Shown here: positions 19,296 to 29,813 of the stretch, in pieces
Layout: every line of letters starts with the position of its first letter
Position numbering within the stretch: the first letter of the stretch is position 1
Source of the DNA: Paenibacillus dendrobii
GTDB taxonomy: Bacteria > Bacillota > Bacilli > Paenibacillales > Paenibacillaceae
DNA: 64,000 nucleotides
Assembly (NCBI RefSeq): GCF_009807035.1
Contig: NZ_WUBI01000002.1
Location: 124,001 to 188,000 of the forward strand
Direction: 5' to 3'
The notes under the pieces: generated by a model
What the model was told of the DNA's origin: nothing
What the model saw: the letters and a program-made list of their open reading frames with translations, nothing else
Databases searched by the model: none
Translations under genes and position numbers: made by a program

Positions 19296-20373
19296 TTATT
19301 GAACCTGTACGATGCTCCACAGCTGCTGATCTGCATTCGTGCGCGGCTGCTGAACCAGAAGCGCGTTGTCCGCCAGCGAGCCGTTTTGAGCTTCAACCGC
19401 TTTACCGCTATTTTGGCTGAGAACACTGAAATAGCCCGGTAGGCTCTCGATCAAGGTCCAGAGCTGATTGCTTGAACCGGCGTAGGTATATTGGATGATC
19501 GCGGTACCGTCGGTACTTGATCCACCATTCACATCCATCGCCATGCCGCTGCTCTTATTCATCAATTTGAAGTACCCGTTACCCGTATCCACGATATTCC
19601 ACAGTTGATTGCTGCTCGCTTTGTCCTGGTACTGAATCAACTGCGTGCCGTTGCTTGCGGATGCCCGGGAACGTCGATGACTTTACCGCTTTTTTTATTG
19701 ACCAGCTTGTAGGAAGCAGCAGGATCAAATACGACGCTGCTCCCCACCGTTACGGGCATTGTAACCGCGCTGCTGCGGTCAAAAATATCCGTGATGGTCA
19801 GCTTCACATAATAAGTCATGCCGGCTGACAGGCCCGCCGCAACGGAAGCGGATGACGCCTCGGGCTTCACCTCGGCAGCGTGGGCCATCGGATTGCCGGT
19901 TAATGCCGCGTTATCGCATACCGAGATATCGTATTTGAATAGAGGAGAGCTGGACGGCTGCATCTGCCAGTTGACATTGAACTTCCCGTTCAGGCAAACC
20001 GCCTGGTTGCTTGCTAGCTGAATGCTGTCAAATGCAGACGATGAGGGTTGAGTGATGGAGTGGTAGGATTGCTGATGCTTGGAGTGGTCGTTCCGCCTGC
20101 TTTGAACCAGAAATAGTCGTTCGTCACGCCTCCGTCCCAATTCGCAAGGACGTTATTGGAGGAAATTTTCTGGGTGCTCCATGAATTCCAGGTACCGTCG
20201 AGCTTACGGTTATAGCCATTTTTCGTGCGTCCTTCCCTGGCATTTTGCGCCGTACCGGCCCAGTCTTCCTGAAACAGTCCCAGACCGCCATGAAGGTTGA
20301 TGCTGGCTACCGGATGATCCATGTGCCACTTATTGTTCTGGACATCCTTGATCCATTGAATGCCGCAACACCG
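19296..20373 (-). pseudogene. Broken ricin-B-lectin protein (two frameshifts, missing N-terminus)
   Basis: Three overlapping frames read as one protein if two single-base deletions are repaired, near 20048 and near 19660. The second break falls at a GGG run in VPG/ASASNGTQ. The first piece (about 20373-20048: DVQNNKWHMDHPVASINLHG, LGLFQEDWAGTAQN) is the end of a domain I cannot name. Next come fibronectin-like strands (about 20040-19740) and a ricin-type beta-trefoil to TGA 19296 (YKLVNKKSGKVIDV, SSNQLWNIVDTGNGYFKLMN, QLWSIVQVQ). TAA at 20374 closes the frame upstream, so the catalytic part is missing. It lacks the cohesin-dockerin tail of its neighbours. Confidence 0.8.
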
Positions 20374-20410
20374 TTAGAAGCACAGAAATGACAGGTCCGC
20401 TGGAACGGGG

Positions 20411-20476
20411 AAAGCCCCAGGACAAGGGTCATATGAGCGCATTTCGTTCACGCGATTCCTTGACCTGGCGGGCTTT
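20411..20476 (-). terminator. Long inverted repeat downstream of the GH20 gene
   Basis: AAAGCCCCAGGACAAGG (20411-20427) pairs with CCTTGACCTGGCGGGCTTT (20458-20476) with small bulges, leaving a loop of about 30 bases. It lies about 50 bases past the GH20 stop, and a short T-run (GGGGCTTT) ends the minus-strand stem. It may be a terminator or a 3'-end stabiliser of the upstream transcript. Confidence 0.45.
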
Positions 20477-20525
20477 TCAGAATACATATCAATTCTCAAC
20501 ATTTTCTGTGCAAATCTCCGCAGCG

Positions 20526-23500
20526 CTACGAAGTGATATTCCGCGCTACAAGCACAAGATCCGTTAGATCGATCTTACCGTCATGATTCACATCGGCCCG
20601 TTTGGCCTGATTCCAATCGGCATCAGCCGATGTCTTGCCATAGCTGGCCGCAACGATCGCCAGATCGCCGATGCTGACTTTGCCGTCGCCGTTGATATCT
20701 CCGCTGATTCCCGTGGATTCGCGAGTGATCTCAATCTCCGCTGACGACAATCCCGCTTCGAGCTCGCTCCCCTCGGCATCGCCCAGAGTAGCCGCAGCCA
20801 CCCGAATGAAGCCTTTCGTCGGCTCGGACAGCGGCTTGGTCGTGAAGGTAAGCTCCACCATGTCTCCAGCCTGTTTCACCTCATGCCCAGCTCCCTGGCT
20901 AGCCAAAATCAATCGGACGGTTCCGTCCGTATGCTTGGTTTCTACCAAGTCCACGCCTGCGTGCCGCGGCTTTGCCTCAACAAACTCCATTTTTTCGGCG
21001 TCATATTGAACCGTAAGATCCTGGGCATAGACCGCGCTGCCGACATCCTGAAGACCTAACACGGCCGTGAAGCTTTGACCGGCTTCGATCGACGATGGCA
21101 GTCGTAAGACCGTGCTTACACCGTGCTGGGCTTCTGCGGTCACCGTTACCTTCACAACCGCCTTATAGCCTCCGGCGGCGGTAACCGCCGTAATATCGGC
21201 GCTGCCTTCCTTCACTGCGCTGACCTCTGCCTTGCCGTTCACGATCTCGACCTTGGCTACGGACTCATCGCTGCTGCTCCAGCTGACCTGTTTATTGCTC
21301 GCATTCGAAGGCTGAACGGCCGCTTTCAGTTCCGCCTTATCACCGACTTTCAAGCTGATTTCCGCCGGGTCCGCCTTAATTCCGGTCACCGGCACCTCCG
21401 CGACGTTGTTCGCGTACTTGAAGTCGTCGAAGATGGCGACGGCCGGACCGAACACTCTCGCTCCCATTTTGCCTTCGTCTGCAGGCAGCTTCGGAAGAGC
21501 GCCTTCAAAATAGGTTTTACCGTTGACGATCAGCGTAATGTAGGTGCCCTCAAATTTCACTTTTACCGTGGCAGTTTCGCCTTTCTTCAATAAAGCCCCC
21601 TGATCCGTCGTCATCGCCCCGTAATTATCCTGCGCATTGACCCAATACCAGGCATTCTTATCGAATCCGACGGAAGCCCATGTATTCTCATCCACGTAAC
21701 GGAAAACAATGCCGGTACGGATGACATCGCTTTCAGGTGTCACCTTGAATTCGATTTCCCCATCCTTGATCAGCGGGGAATTCTGATCCACAAACATATT
21801 GTTCACGTTGTTTGCCGTCAGTTTGAGAGCATGCTGGCTTGATCCTCCAGGCGCATCTACGACAGCCATGCTGCCGACGCCCGTTCCGATGGCATGCTGC
21901 CAGCCGCCGATCGAATTATTTTCGAAGTCCTGCGTGTACCGGATGGGCACTGGCGCAGGAACCTCATCTCCCGGGTTGGGCGGATAGACTTCTAGCTCAT
22001 ACAGCGAAAATCCGTACGTGCCCGATCTTTTCGTACCCTGCATCCGCACATAGCGTGCTTGCTCCGTCGGGAATTTGATCACTTCCGTCCCGCCGACACC
22101 GGCGCTGGTGGCATAGACATCCCGCCACTGCTCTCCTTTGTCCGAGACCTGTATTTTATACCCTTTCGCGTATGCATTTTCCCATTTGATAATGACCTTG
22201 CCGATGTCCGTCATTTGTCCGAGATCCACCTGCAGCCACTCATTGTCCGTATAACCGGACGACCAGCGGGAGCCGCTATCTTCGTTCTCATCAAACGCAA
22301 GCTCCGGTTTGAACTGCGGGACTTCTATAGATGAAGCCGAAGCCGGCTTATGCGCGGCGATGTTCACTGTCCAAGGCGGAGACCCCGCTTCCAGCGCGAT
22401 TTCCTTCCCGGTCAGAGCTTTTTTGTACAACTTCAGGTCATCCAGCATTCCCGTAAATGCTTGGCTGCGGCTTCCGGCGAATGCTGCCGGCATTCGGGTC
22501 ACATCCGCGACAGACGCCTTAAGTTCCCCGTCGACATACAGCGAGGTTCCTTTCAGGTCGCCTCTGAAGGCAACATGTACCCAGCGACCGGTAGGAATGG
22601 ATGCGTTGAAGCTGAAATCATAGCCCTCACGGGTAAATCCCGCTTTGCCTGTCGTTTTCTGCTTAAGCTTCAGCGCACCGTAGTCCGACTCCATGAAAAT
22701 CGCTTCGCCCTCCTGCTGCTGTTCCTCCAGCTTTACCCATGCGGAGGCGGTCCACGGAAAACCTACGTCGCCAAGGCCCGTCGAGATATGACTGCTGCCT
22801 CCATGAAAAGAACCAGCTTTGCCCGTTTTTCCTGCGCTTGCCAAATCCACTTCATTCAGCTTGCCGTCATAACCATTGCCGGATTGATCCTGGGTGCTCG
22901 TGCCGACGCTCTCTTCCAATGGATAATGAACGATCAGATCCGTGGCGGAGTCGACCGTATGCATCAGTTGTGTCCCTGGACCTTCGCCAAGCGTGCCTGC
23001 AAGCTGTTTGAAATCGGAGTACGCGGTATCTGTGCTTAAACCTCTCCACATTTTTTCGGCTAGTACCGGCATCGCCTGTTTCACGCGATCATGCACCTCG
23101 TCCGCGGTAACCTTTTTGCCGAGCAGATCGTTCCAAACCGCAAACATGCCGCCAAGCAGCTTCGGTTCTCCGTCCTTCAGATTCAGGCTACCGCCGAATA
23201 CGGTCGGATCCCAATTGTTATACAGCCACTGTGAGTCCAGATAGTCGTGGTAGTAGGAAGCCTTGGGGACGATGTAAAGATAAGAGTCGAGCGTATTGAT
23301 AATGTTATAGCCCTGATTAACGGTTTCAACCGGATCTTGCCATCCATTGGACCAGCCATGTGTGATAATGTCCGTATCCACTGGGGTCGTCCCCGGAAAT
23401 TGCTTTAAACTCCCCCACATTCTCGCCTGTTTTCCTTTGCTTTTGAAAAAAGCATTCATCTCGTTTAAGAACTGCCGGTACTTTTCATAGGTCGACTTGT

Positions 23501-24494
23501 CGTTACGGTCAAATTCATCCGCTCCGAAATGAACGGTACCCGAATCGAACCACTTGCCATCCAGATATTCGCTCCAGACATCCTTGACGAAATCGACCGC
23601 TTCCGGGCGGGTGATATCCAAATGATCCACAGGCAAATTATCCTTGACGAGATCCGGCCTTACCTTGGTAAAAGCCAGGGCATGGCTCGGCGTATCGAAC
23701 TCCGGCGTAATCGTGACGCCGCGGATGCCCGCGATATCCTGCAGTTCCCGGAAATCCTGCTTGCTGTATGAGCCGTCCTTTGCCGTAAGCTCGGGATACT
23801 TCGTGCTTTCCAGCCGGAATGCGGAGTACTTGTTCCAGTTCGCCCGGCTCGTATCGCTAAAAATTTCGTTGTCGTTTAAATGAAGCTGAAAGTCGTTCAT
23901 TTTATAGTAGGACATGAACTTGGCATAGTCCTTCAGAAAGCTCATCGGGAAGAATTTGCGCCCGACGTCCAGCATAAAGCCTCTTTCCTTGTACTTGGGA
24001 TAGTCTTTCGCTGTCCCCTTCACAATGCTGGCCTTCGAAGGATCTTGTTCTAAGATTTGCAGCGCCGTTCTCGTGCCGTAAAACACGCCGGTTTCCGTAT
24101 TGGCCCGGATCGAAACGAAATCCCCCGCCTCAAAAGCGTATCCTTCATCACCGATGGAATCGTCCCGGGTCTTATTCATCAGCAGCAGGAAGTCCCCTTT
24201 TGCGGCCGACGCCGAACCGGAAGCGACGACTGGAAGATCATAACCGGTCATTTCTTTTAAATCCTCTTGCAATACCTTGGCCGTCTCCGGGAGCTTGCAT
24301 GCACATGAGGCTGCATCAATGACGATTCTGGAGCCTGAAGTCATTGTAAAGTTTCCTGAGCCGCCGCTCCATTCCCTCAGACTCGGAATGACCTTCGGCT
24401 TAGCATTCACATCTGCTGCAGCGCTGGCGGAGTATAGCGGAAACGTGCAGAAAACCAGGCATAAAACCATGAACACGCCCAAACTTTTTCTCAA
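20526..24494 (-). CDS. Secreted GH20 beta-N-acetylhexosaminidase with LamG, F5/8C, cohesin and dockerin
   Basis: The open frame reaches TTG 24539, but a hairpin covers the bases before that codon. GGGGTG six bases before TTG 24494 marks the better start, giving about 1322 residues and a normal signal peptide (RKSLGVFMVLCL to SASA). Numbering from 24539, a GH20b domain (about 45-165) precedes the barrel (about 170-500) with HFGADEF, the D341-E342 pair of substrate-assisted catalysis. LamG (about 534-714), F5/8C-like (about 727-853), a second sandwich (about 867-1043), Big_2 (about 1050-1133), cohesin (about 1143-1273) and dockerin (about 1279-1337) follow. GH20 enzymes release terminal beta-GlcNAc or GalNAc. 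The second dockerin repeat (DVNHDGKIDLTD) departs from the cluster pattern. Confidence 0.93.
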   Translation of the reverse strand: MRKSLGVFMVLCLVFCTFPLYSASAAADVNAKPKVIPSLREWSGGSGNFTMTSGSRIVIDAASCACKLPETAKVLQEDLKEMTGYDLPVVASGSASAAKGDFLLLMNKTRDDSIGDEGYAFEAGDFVSIRANTETGVFYGTRTALQILEQDPSKASIVKGTAKDYPKYKERGFMLDVGRKFFPMSFLKDYAKFMSYYKMNDFQLHLNDNEIFSDTSRANWNKYSAFRLESTKYPELTAKDGSYSKQDFRELQDIAGIRGVTITPEFDTPSHALAFTKVRPDLVKDNLPVDHLDITRPEAVDFVKDVWSEYLDGKWFDSGTVHFGADEFDRNDKSTYEKYRQFLNEMNAFFKSKGKQARMWGSLKQFPGTTPVDTDIITHGWSNGWQDPVETVNQGYNIINTLDSYLYIVPKASYYHDYLDSQWLYNNWDPTVFGGSLNLKDGEPKLLGGMFAVWNDLLGKKVTADEVHDRVKQAMPVLAEKMWRGLSTDTAYSDFKQLAGTLGEGPGTQLMHTVDSATDLIVHYPLEESVGTSTQDQSGNGYDGKLNEVDLASAGKTGKAGSFHGGSSHISTGLGDVGFPWTASAWVKLEEQQQEGEAIFMESDYGALKLKQKTTGKAGFTREGYDFSFNASIPTGRWVHVAFRGDLKGTSLYVDGELKASVADVTRMPAAFAGSRSQAFTGMLDDLKLYKKALTGKEIALEAGSPPWTVNIAAHKPASASSIEVPQFKPELAFDENEDSGSRWSSGYTDNEWLQVDLGQMTDIGKVIIKWENAYAKGYKIQVSDKGEQWRDVYATSAGVGGTEVIKFPTEQARYVRMQGTKRSGTYGFSLYELEVYPPNPGDEVPAPVPIRYTQDFENNSIGGWQHAIGTGVGSMAVVDAPGGSSQHALKLTANNVNNMFVDQNSPLIKDGEIEFKVTPESDVIRTGIVFRYVDENTWASVGFDKNAWYWVNAQDNYGAMTTDQGALLKKGETATVKVKFEGTYITLIVNGKTYFEGALPKLPADEGKMGARVFGPAVAIFDDFKYANNVAEVPVTGIKADPAEISLKVGDKAELKAAVQPSNASNKQVSWSSSDESVAKVEIVNGKAEVSAVKEGSADITAVTAAGGYKAVVKVTVTAEAQHGVSTVLRLPSSIEAGQSFTAVLGLQDVGSAVYAQDLTVQYDAEKMEFVEAKPRHAGVDLVETKHTDGTVRLILASQGAGHEVKQAGDMVELTFTTKPLSEPTKGFIRVAAATLGDAEGSELEAGLSSAEIEITRESTGISGDINGDGKVSIGDLAIVAASYGKTSADADWNQAKRADVNHDGKIDLTDLVLVARNITS

Positions 24495-24539
24495 TTTACT
24501 CACCCCGATCGAACGATCTCTTTTTGGTGATTTAAACAA

Positions 24540-24574
24540 GGTACATGGTGCTGCCTACAAGGACACCATGTACC
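24540..24574 (-). other. Perfect 11-bp inverted repeat between GH101 and GH20 genes
   Basis: GGTACATGGTG (24540-24550) is the exact complement of CACCATGTACC (24564-24574), with a 13-base loop. It lies just behind the GH101 stop and before the GH20 ribosome site. On the minus strand TTGTTTAAA follows rather than a T-run, so complete termination is unlikely; RNA processing or partial termination would fit. Confidence 0.6.
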
Positions 24575-24591
24575 TCGTCATTGCTTTTGGT

Positions 24592-27500
24592 TTACCCTAC
24601 AATCTTTTTGGCCACAATCACCAGATCTTCCAGACCGATCTGTCCATCGCCGTTCACATCGGCTTTTTTCGCCTGCTCCCAATCCGGACTGGTTGTCGAT
24701 TTTCCATAATGTGCCGCAATGATCGCGAGGTCCCCGATACTCACTTTGCCGTCGCCGTTGATATCGCCGACATTCGTCACTTTGCCGCCAATTTCAACCT
24801 TTGCCTGGGACGAAGCTGCGGAATATTCCGTTCCCTGTTCGTCGGAGATCGTCGTCTTGGCTGCCGTGATACTGCCGCTGACTGGCTCCGATGTCTCCTT
24901 CGCCTTGAATGTCAGTTCAAACAAGTCCGCATTTCCGGTTACGGCATGATCCGCCCCTTCGCTGGCTGCAATCAGCCTTACTTTACCCGGCGTTTGCTGC
25001 GTTTCCAGAATGCTTACGCCTGCGAGGATGGACTTCGCGGATACAAAATCCATCAAGGCCGGATCATACGTAAACTCGATATCCTGTGCATAAACGCTGT
25101 GTTTCAGATTGCGAAGTCCGAACTGCACCTGGAATTCCGCCCCGCTTTGAACTTGAACTGGTGCCGTCAGTACCGTCGATTCTTCCTGATTGCCGCCGTT
25201 TTTACGTACGGTAATCCGGCTGACATCCGTAAAGCTCCCGTCTGTCGTTGTGACGGTGATCTCGGCGGTTCCTTCTTTCTTGGCGGTAACGGTAGCACGG
25301 CCATCCTTCGCCTCGACGGTAGCCACCTCGTCATTGCTGCTGCTCCAGCTCACGTTCTTGTTCGTCGCATTGTCTGGAAGAATAACTGCCGTAAGTTCTG
25401 TCGTCTCACCCTCTTTGAGGGTAACCTCCTTCTTGTCGAGGGTCACGCCCGTAACCTTGACTTCTTCGGCAGCATCCGCCACCTTGAACACTTCAATTTC
25501 CGCGGCGGAAGCGAAATTGCCCACGCCCTCCACAGCTTCAAGTTTTAGATGCGTCGCGTTAACAGCCGTAAACCGGACGCTTTTTACCTTATCATCGCGA
25601 ACCCAGGATCCGCTTGCGATCTTCGTGAATTCCACTCCGTCCGTGCTTGCATACAGGTTATAGCCAGTAATCGTGCCGTTCCCGGCACCGGATCTCGGCG
25701 TGTATTTGAGTTGGTTGACCTGATAGCTTCCGCCAAGATTGAGCGTAATCGATTCCGGCAGATGAGCCGGAGTCCATTTTGTATGCCACATCGTATCCGG
25801 ATCGCCATCGAGCGCATTCGCCGGCTCATCGCCCGGCTGGAAGCTTGAAGCCGTGGCCGACATCTGCGACCCAGGAATCAGCTCGTTCGCGTCGTATACC
25901 TTTACGGTTACCGTGGAGGTTACGCCGCTGCCGTCTTTGGCGGTAACCGTAATCACGGCTGTCCCTGCCATATGCGCCGTTATTTTTCCTGATGAATCCA
26001 CAGATACGATCTCCGGTTTGTCGGAAGTCCACAGGACGCTGCGGTCATAGGCGTTAGACGGCTCCACCCGGGCTGTGATTTGGGAGCTCTGTCCCTTATT
26101 CAGCTCAATGTCCTGCGGAGTCAGCGTAATTTTCGCCACTTTTACGCCTTCTTCAGGTGCGATCGGTCCTTCGTCATCAACGCGGATATTATCAACAACC
26201 AGCGTACCCGTCAGCTCTTTTTGATTGTTGGTTTTGTTCTTGATGATCGCGAGATATGCATCTTTTGCGCCTTCCGTAGCGAAACGGATATCCAGTGTAT
26301 TGCGTCCTTCCTTCAAGTTTTCGGACGCAAGATCCCGCACCGTTCCGTTCTCGTTCACTCGAACCGCCACGGTATACATATCCAGCTCATCGGACTTGTA
26401 ATCCAGCGTGAGATGATAGCGGTTATCTTCCTTCAGGCTCAGCGTATGCGGTAGCGTACGCAGCCACTCACCTGTACCTTCTTCATTCGTTTTAAGTGAC
26501 CAATTTCCGTCCAGGACGTACGTTTGGATCTGATTGCCGCCCTTTTCTGCCAGATGCGTGCGGACCGGCCCTTGCTTGGAGTACACGAATGGCCCCCATC
26601 CTTCGTCCACGTTCTCGAAATCCTCGTAGAAAACGGAGTCTCCTGCATCGGTTTTGGTCGGATTCTTCCAGACTCTCACATCATCGAAAGTGACCACGGC
26701 GCTGCCTTCATCTACTTTCAAATACAGCGTCGCTTGCTCGCTTGTTGCATCAAAATTCACCTTGATTCTCTGGAAATTGGTGCCTGAGTATTTGTGCTGC
26801 TGGGATAAATATTTGTGATCCGTGTTGTCAAGCCTGTTGCTGACAGCATCATTACCTTGCTTGACGCCAATTTCGACTTTACGTTTCCCGTCCACTTTCA
26901 CCCATACGGATGCCGAATAGGTTTTGCCCGGCGTAAGACCCTTAATCACCTGCTGGATCGTTGCATCGCCTGGTCCCTTGACCTGAAGCTGGTCATCCGC
27001 ATTATTGTCCTTCACGTATTGAATATGGTCTGTCGCGCTTGCCGAGGAAGATTTCTGCCAAGAACCGAACTTCTGGCTGTCAAAGCCTGGATCTTTTACA
27101 AGGCCGCCTTCGCCCCATTCCATCTCCGGGCTATCCTGCGGCGTGGATTTGTACAGCACGTAGCCCACACCTTTTTCGGCGGACAGCGTTACCTTGCCTC
27201 CGCTAACCGCGACGCTGCCTACCCGTTCGTGTCCAAGATCTGTCAGCTTATACAGCTGTGCCGTCGTTACGCCGCTCCATGAAGCCGGGAGCGCCCATGT
27301 CGATGAACCGCCGGCCGGATTCCAGTGATAAATTTTATCCTCCTTCACTGGATCCCATGGTATAAAGACTTTACTGTCAGTGATTTCGCTGCTATCCGTC
27401 ATGATGGCAATATCGTTGCCGTCCTTGCTCAGATGGATTTTACCGTCCGCTGCGCGCTGCACCGTAACGTTGCTGCCGAAATCAATCCGGTCATCCGTCA

Positions 27501-29754
27501 TTTTCATGATCGGAAAATACTGCATGTATTTAGTTGGCAAGTTTTGATTAAAGAATGCTGCCGTCGTACTCTTGTAACTTGAAAAATACGAACTGCCCTG
27601 CCAGTATCCGACACCCACCTGCTTATTGCCTTTCAGCAAAGGATTGCTTAAAAAGCCGTCTAACTCCTGATTTCGGAGGAAGCGGATAATTTTGCTGTTA
27701 TTGCCTTGGTTCGGATACCCGGGATCTGTTCCCCAATGCACCCATGATGCCTGTTCGAACAGTGGCCCCGCAAATTCCGTTCCTAGCATCCAGCCGTTGC
27801 CGTTGATATATTCGGCCAGTTTCTTGGCGTTATAGTCTGCGCCTTCGTAGACGTCGACATAAACAAATGAGAGATTATCTCCCGTGTCGGCCTTCAGCAT
27901 ATCCAGACGGCGCTTTAGCTCACCGGATTCCACGTCTTTCGTTTTGTTTACGTAGAACGCCTGATCCAGCCATCCCCAGCCCTTGGCCAGCGGCTGCGTC
28001 AAATTGTCCATTTTCGTTTCGAACGCATCCAGCATGTATTCCGTTGCGTTGATATGGACGCCGCCGCGGATATTATATTTTTTGCCTTCGCTCAGAACGA
28101 AGTTAAAGTCTTCCTTGCCGCCCTGACGAATGCCGATATGGCCGCCGTAATCCGGGTGGGAATCATCATGCCCTTCGGCCTGATAGCCCTTGAACAGAAT
28201 GATTTGCCCGAAGCCGTCGGTCAGATTCGAAATTTTCTTGGCATTATCGAAAGCGCGCAGAAAAGGCGACGTTGTCGTAGAACCGATGTTCATCGAGATA
28301 TACGACAGATTGTCCTTGATCAGTTCGCTTCCCTTAGGCGCCTGGGCATGCTCCCGATAAGCGATCGCTCCGTCCTGCCAATCCAACACCTTGTCGCCGT
28401 TGGCATCCGGCGTGAGGATCACCTTCACCCATGGCAAAGGCTCAGGATCCAGCACCGTACTTCCGCGATACGTGAACTCACCGCCGGATACGGCAGCCTT
28501 TTTCGTGTTCAGCGTCGCATCGGTGGCCACTTTAACGCGTACCTTGTCGTTCGCGTTCACCACATTCGTCATCACGGCTGCAGCCAGCTGATCCGAGTTA
28601 AGGAATGCGTACGTGCGTCCGCCGGATATGTTGGCCGTTGCCGTTTTCACATCCGTATACTCTTCGTTAATGATGTTCCAGCCGCCTGTGACCCAGGCCG
28701 CGGTTTCTTGTGCCTTCGGCTCCGTTGCAAGGACGGAAACAAGATCCTGATTCGGGAATTCGATCGTCTTCACTTTTTCCGTTCCGTTTTCCTGAAGGTC
28801 CGTCACTTTCATTTGGAGCACGTTATCCTTCAGTTCCATTTCCACGACCAGTTTCACGTTAATGCCTGGAACCATCAGCGTGTAAACAGCCGTTTCGCCT
28901 TTATCTCCGGCTGCATCCTTCTTAATATAGGATAGAGCCGTAGGGTAATAAGATTTGCCGTTGATTCTAAGCTCGTTCATTCCGTTCAGCTGCCCGTTCA
29001 TTTCTGCGCTGCTGCTGTTCCACGTATACTTTTTCACCCGCGGAAACTCTTTGTCGATTTCGGCCTTCATTTTACCTGAAGTCAGCGTATCGGTTACCGT
29101 AATCGGCTTCGGATCCGGGTTGACCACATTGACCTTGGTCAGCTTTACGTCATCAATCAGGATCGTTTTGTTGTCGAACCAGCTGCGAAGGCCGATTTTG
29201 CCTGCCGAGGAAGGAAGCCCCGGCAGCGTCGTATTCAGGACACTGCTGCCGTCAACCGTTAGCTGCACGCTGTCCCCTTCATAATGGAGCTTAAACGTAT
29301 ACTGCTGCCCGGCCGCAAACGTCGGCGACGTCGACTGGATGTTACCGTACGTCTCCTTTCCGTCCTTGTACGAATCCCAGCCCCAACTGTTCGTATCATA
29401 CTGAATGACATTGTAATTGTCCTTATCCACATAGCGGTATACCAAGCCAAAACGCGTTGGCGCCTGATTGAATTTAAGCTTCACTTCGTAATCCCCATGT
29501 GCGGTCTGAGGAGCTTCCATGTCCGCCATGATGACCGCACCTTGGGTAACCGCCTTGACGGCCCCGCTGTCAGCCGTAAAAGTCGTCGTACCCTTCACGG
29601 CAGTCCAGCCGCTCACATTCCCGTCATTATAATCCTTGACATACGCATCGCCATCCCCCGCCGCAAAAGTGCTTCCGGCAGAAAAACAAAGCTGCAGGCC
29701 AACGAGCGCGGACAGGATGATGCCAAACGGCAAGAATTTTCTCTTCACTTTCAT
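24592..29754 (-). CDS. Secreted GH101 endo-alpha-N-acetylgalactosaminidase with cohesin and dockerin
   Basis: This 1720-residue protein starts at ATG 29754 behind GAGAGGAAG. A signal peptide (to about 31) precedes a LamG-like domain (about 36-210) and the GH101 fold: mutarotase-like sandwich (about 215-470), barrel (about 470-790) and C-terminal sandwich. SFVYVDVYEG carries the likely nucleophile D634 and MLGTEFAGP the likely acid/base E660, matching the family's Asp/Glu pair. Carbohydrate-binding-like sandwiches (about 897-1215), Big_2 (about 1220-1290), F5/8C-like (about 1291-1420), Big_2 (about 1440-1525), cohesin (about 1528-1655) and dockerin (about 1661-1720) follow. GH101 enzymes cut whole Gal-beta-1,3-GalNAc (core 1) disaccharides from Ser/Thr of mucin-type glycoproteins, the best clue to the substrate of the locus. 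The second dockerin repeat (DVNGDGQIGLED) is atypical. Confidence 0.94.
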   Translation of the reverse strand: MKVKRKFLPFGIILSALVGLQLCFSAGSTFAAGDGDAYVKDYNDGNVSGWTAVKGTTTFTADSGAVKAVTQGAVIMADMEAPQTAHGDYEVKLKFNQAPTRFGLVYRYVDKDNYNVIQYDTNSWGWDSYKDGKETYGNIQSTSPTFAAGQQYTFKLHYEGDSVQLTVDGSSVLNTTLPGLPSSAGKIGLRSWFDNKTILIDDVKLTKVNVVNPDPKPITVTDTLTSGKMKAEIDKEFPRVKKYTWNSSSAEMNGQLNGMNELRINGKSYYPTALSYIKKDAAGDKGETAVYTLMVPGINVKLVVEMELKDNVLQMKVTDLQENGTEKVKTIEFPNQDLVSVLATEPKAQETAAWVTGGWNIINEEYTDVKTATANISGGRTYAFLNSDQLAAAVMTNVVNANDKVRVKVATDATLNTKKAAVSGGEFTYRGSTVLDPEPLPWVKVILTPDANGDKVLDWQDGAIAYREHAQAPKGSELIKDNLSYISMNIGSTTTSPFLRAFDNAKKISNLTDGFGQIILFKGYQAEGHDDSHPDYGGHIGIRQGGKEDFNFVLSEGKKYNIRGGVHINATEYMLDAFETKMDNLTQPLAKGWGWLDQAFYVNKTKDVESGELKRRLDMLKADTGDNLSFVYVDVYEGADYNAKKLAEYINGNGWMLGTEFAGPLFEQASWVHWGTDPGYPNQGNNSKIIRFLRNQELDGFLSNPLLKGNKQVGVGYWQGSSYFSSYKSTTAAFFNQNLPTKYMQYFPIMKMTDDRIDFGSNVTVQRAADGKIHLSKDGNDIAIMTDSSEITDSKVFIPWDPVKEDKIYHWNPAGGSSTWALPASWSGVTTAQLYKLTDLGHERVGSVAVSGGKVTLSAEKGVGYVLYKSTPQDSPEMEWGEGGLVKDPGFDSQKFGSWQKSSSASATDHIQYVKDNNADDQLQVKGPGDATIQQVIKGLTPGKTYSASVWVKVDGKRKVEIGVKQGNDAVSNRLDNTDHKYLSQQHKYSGTNFQRIKVNFDATSEQATLYLKVDEGSAVVTFDDVRVWKNPTKTDAGDSVFYEDFENVDEGWGPFVYSKQGPVRTHLAEKGGNQIQTYVLDGNWSLKTNEEGTGEWLRTLPHTLSLKEDNRYHLTLDYKSDELDMYTVAVRVNENGTVRDLASENLKEGRNTLDIRFATEGAKDAYLAIIKNKTNNQKELTGTLVVDNIRVDDEGPIAPEEGVKVAKITLTPQDIELNKGQSSQITARVEPSNAYDRSVLWTSDKPEIVSVDSSGKITAHMAGTAVITVTAKDGSGVTSTVTVKVYDANELIPGSQMSATASSFQPGDEPANALDGDPDTMWHTKWTPAHLPESITLNLGGSYQVNQLKYTPRSGAGNGTITGYNLYASTDGVEFTKIASGSWVRDDKVKSVRFTAVNATHLKLEAVEGVGNFASAAEIEVFKVADAAEEVKVTGVTLDKKEVTLKEGETTELTAVILPDNATNKNVSWSSSNDEVATVEAKDGRATVTAKKEGTAEITVTTTDGSFTDVSRITVRKNGGNQEESTVLTAPVQVQSGAEFQVQFGLRNLKHSVYAQDIEFTYDPALMDFVSAKSILAGVSILETQQTPGKVRLIAASEGADHAVTGNADLFELTFKAKETSEPVSGSITAAKTTISDEQGTEYSAASSQAKVEIGGKVTNVGDINGDGKVSIGDLAIIAAHYGKSTTSPDWEQAKKADVNGDGQIGLEDLVIVAKKIVG

Positions 29755-29813
29755 CTTCCTCTCTGCTTACGAATCATGTCCTCTTTCTTTCGGTAACGAT
29801 GAATTGATTTCGC

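Noticed and set aside
24277..25548. Long plus-strand open frame of 423 codons
   Set aside because: It is antisense to the GH20 start and the GH101 cohesin-dockerin and repeats dockerin DNA in the wrong frame.
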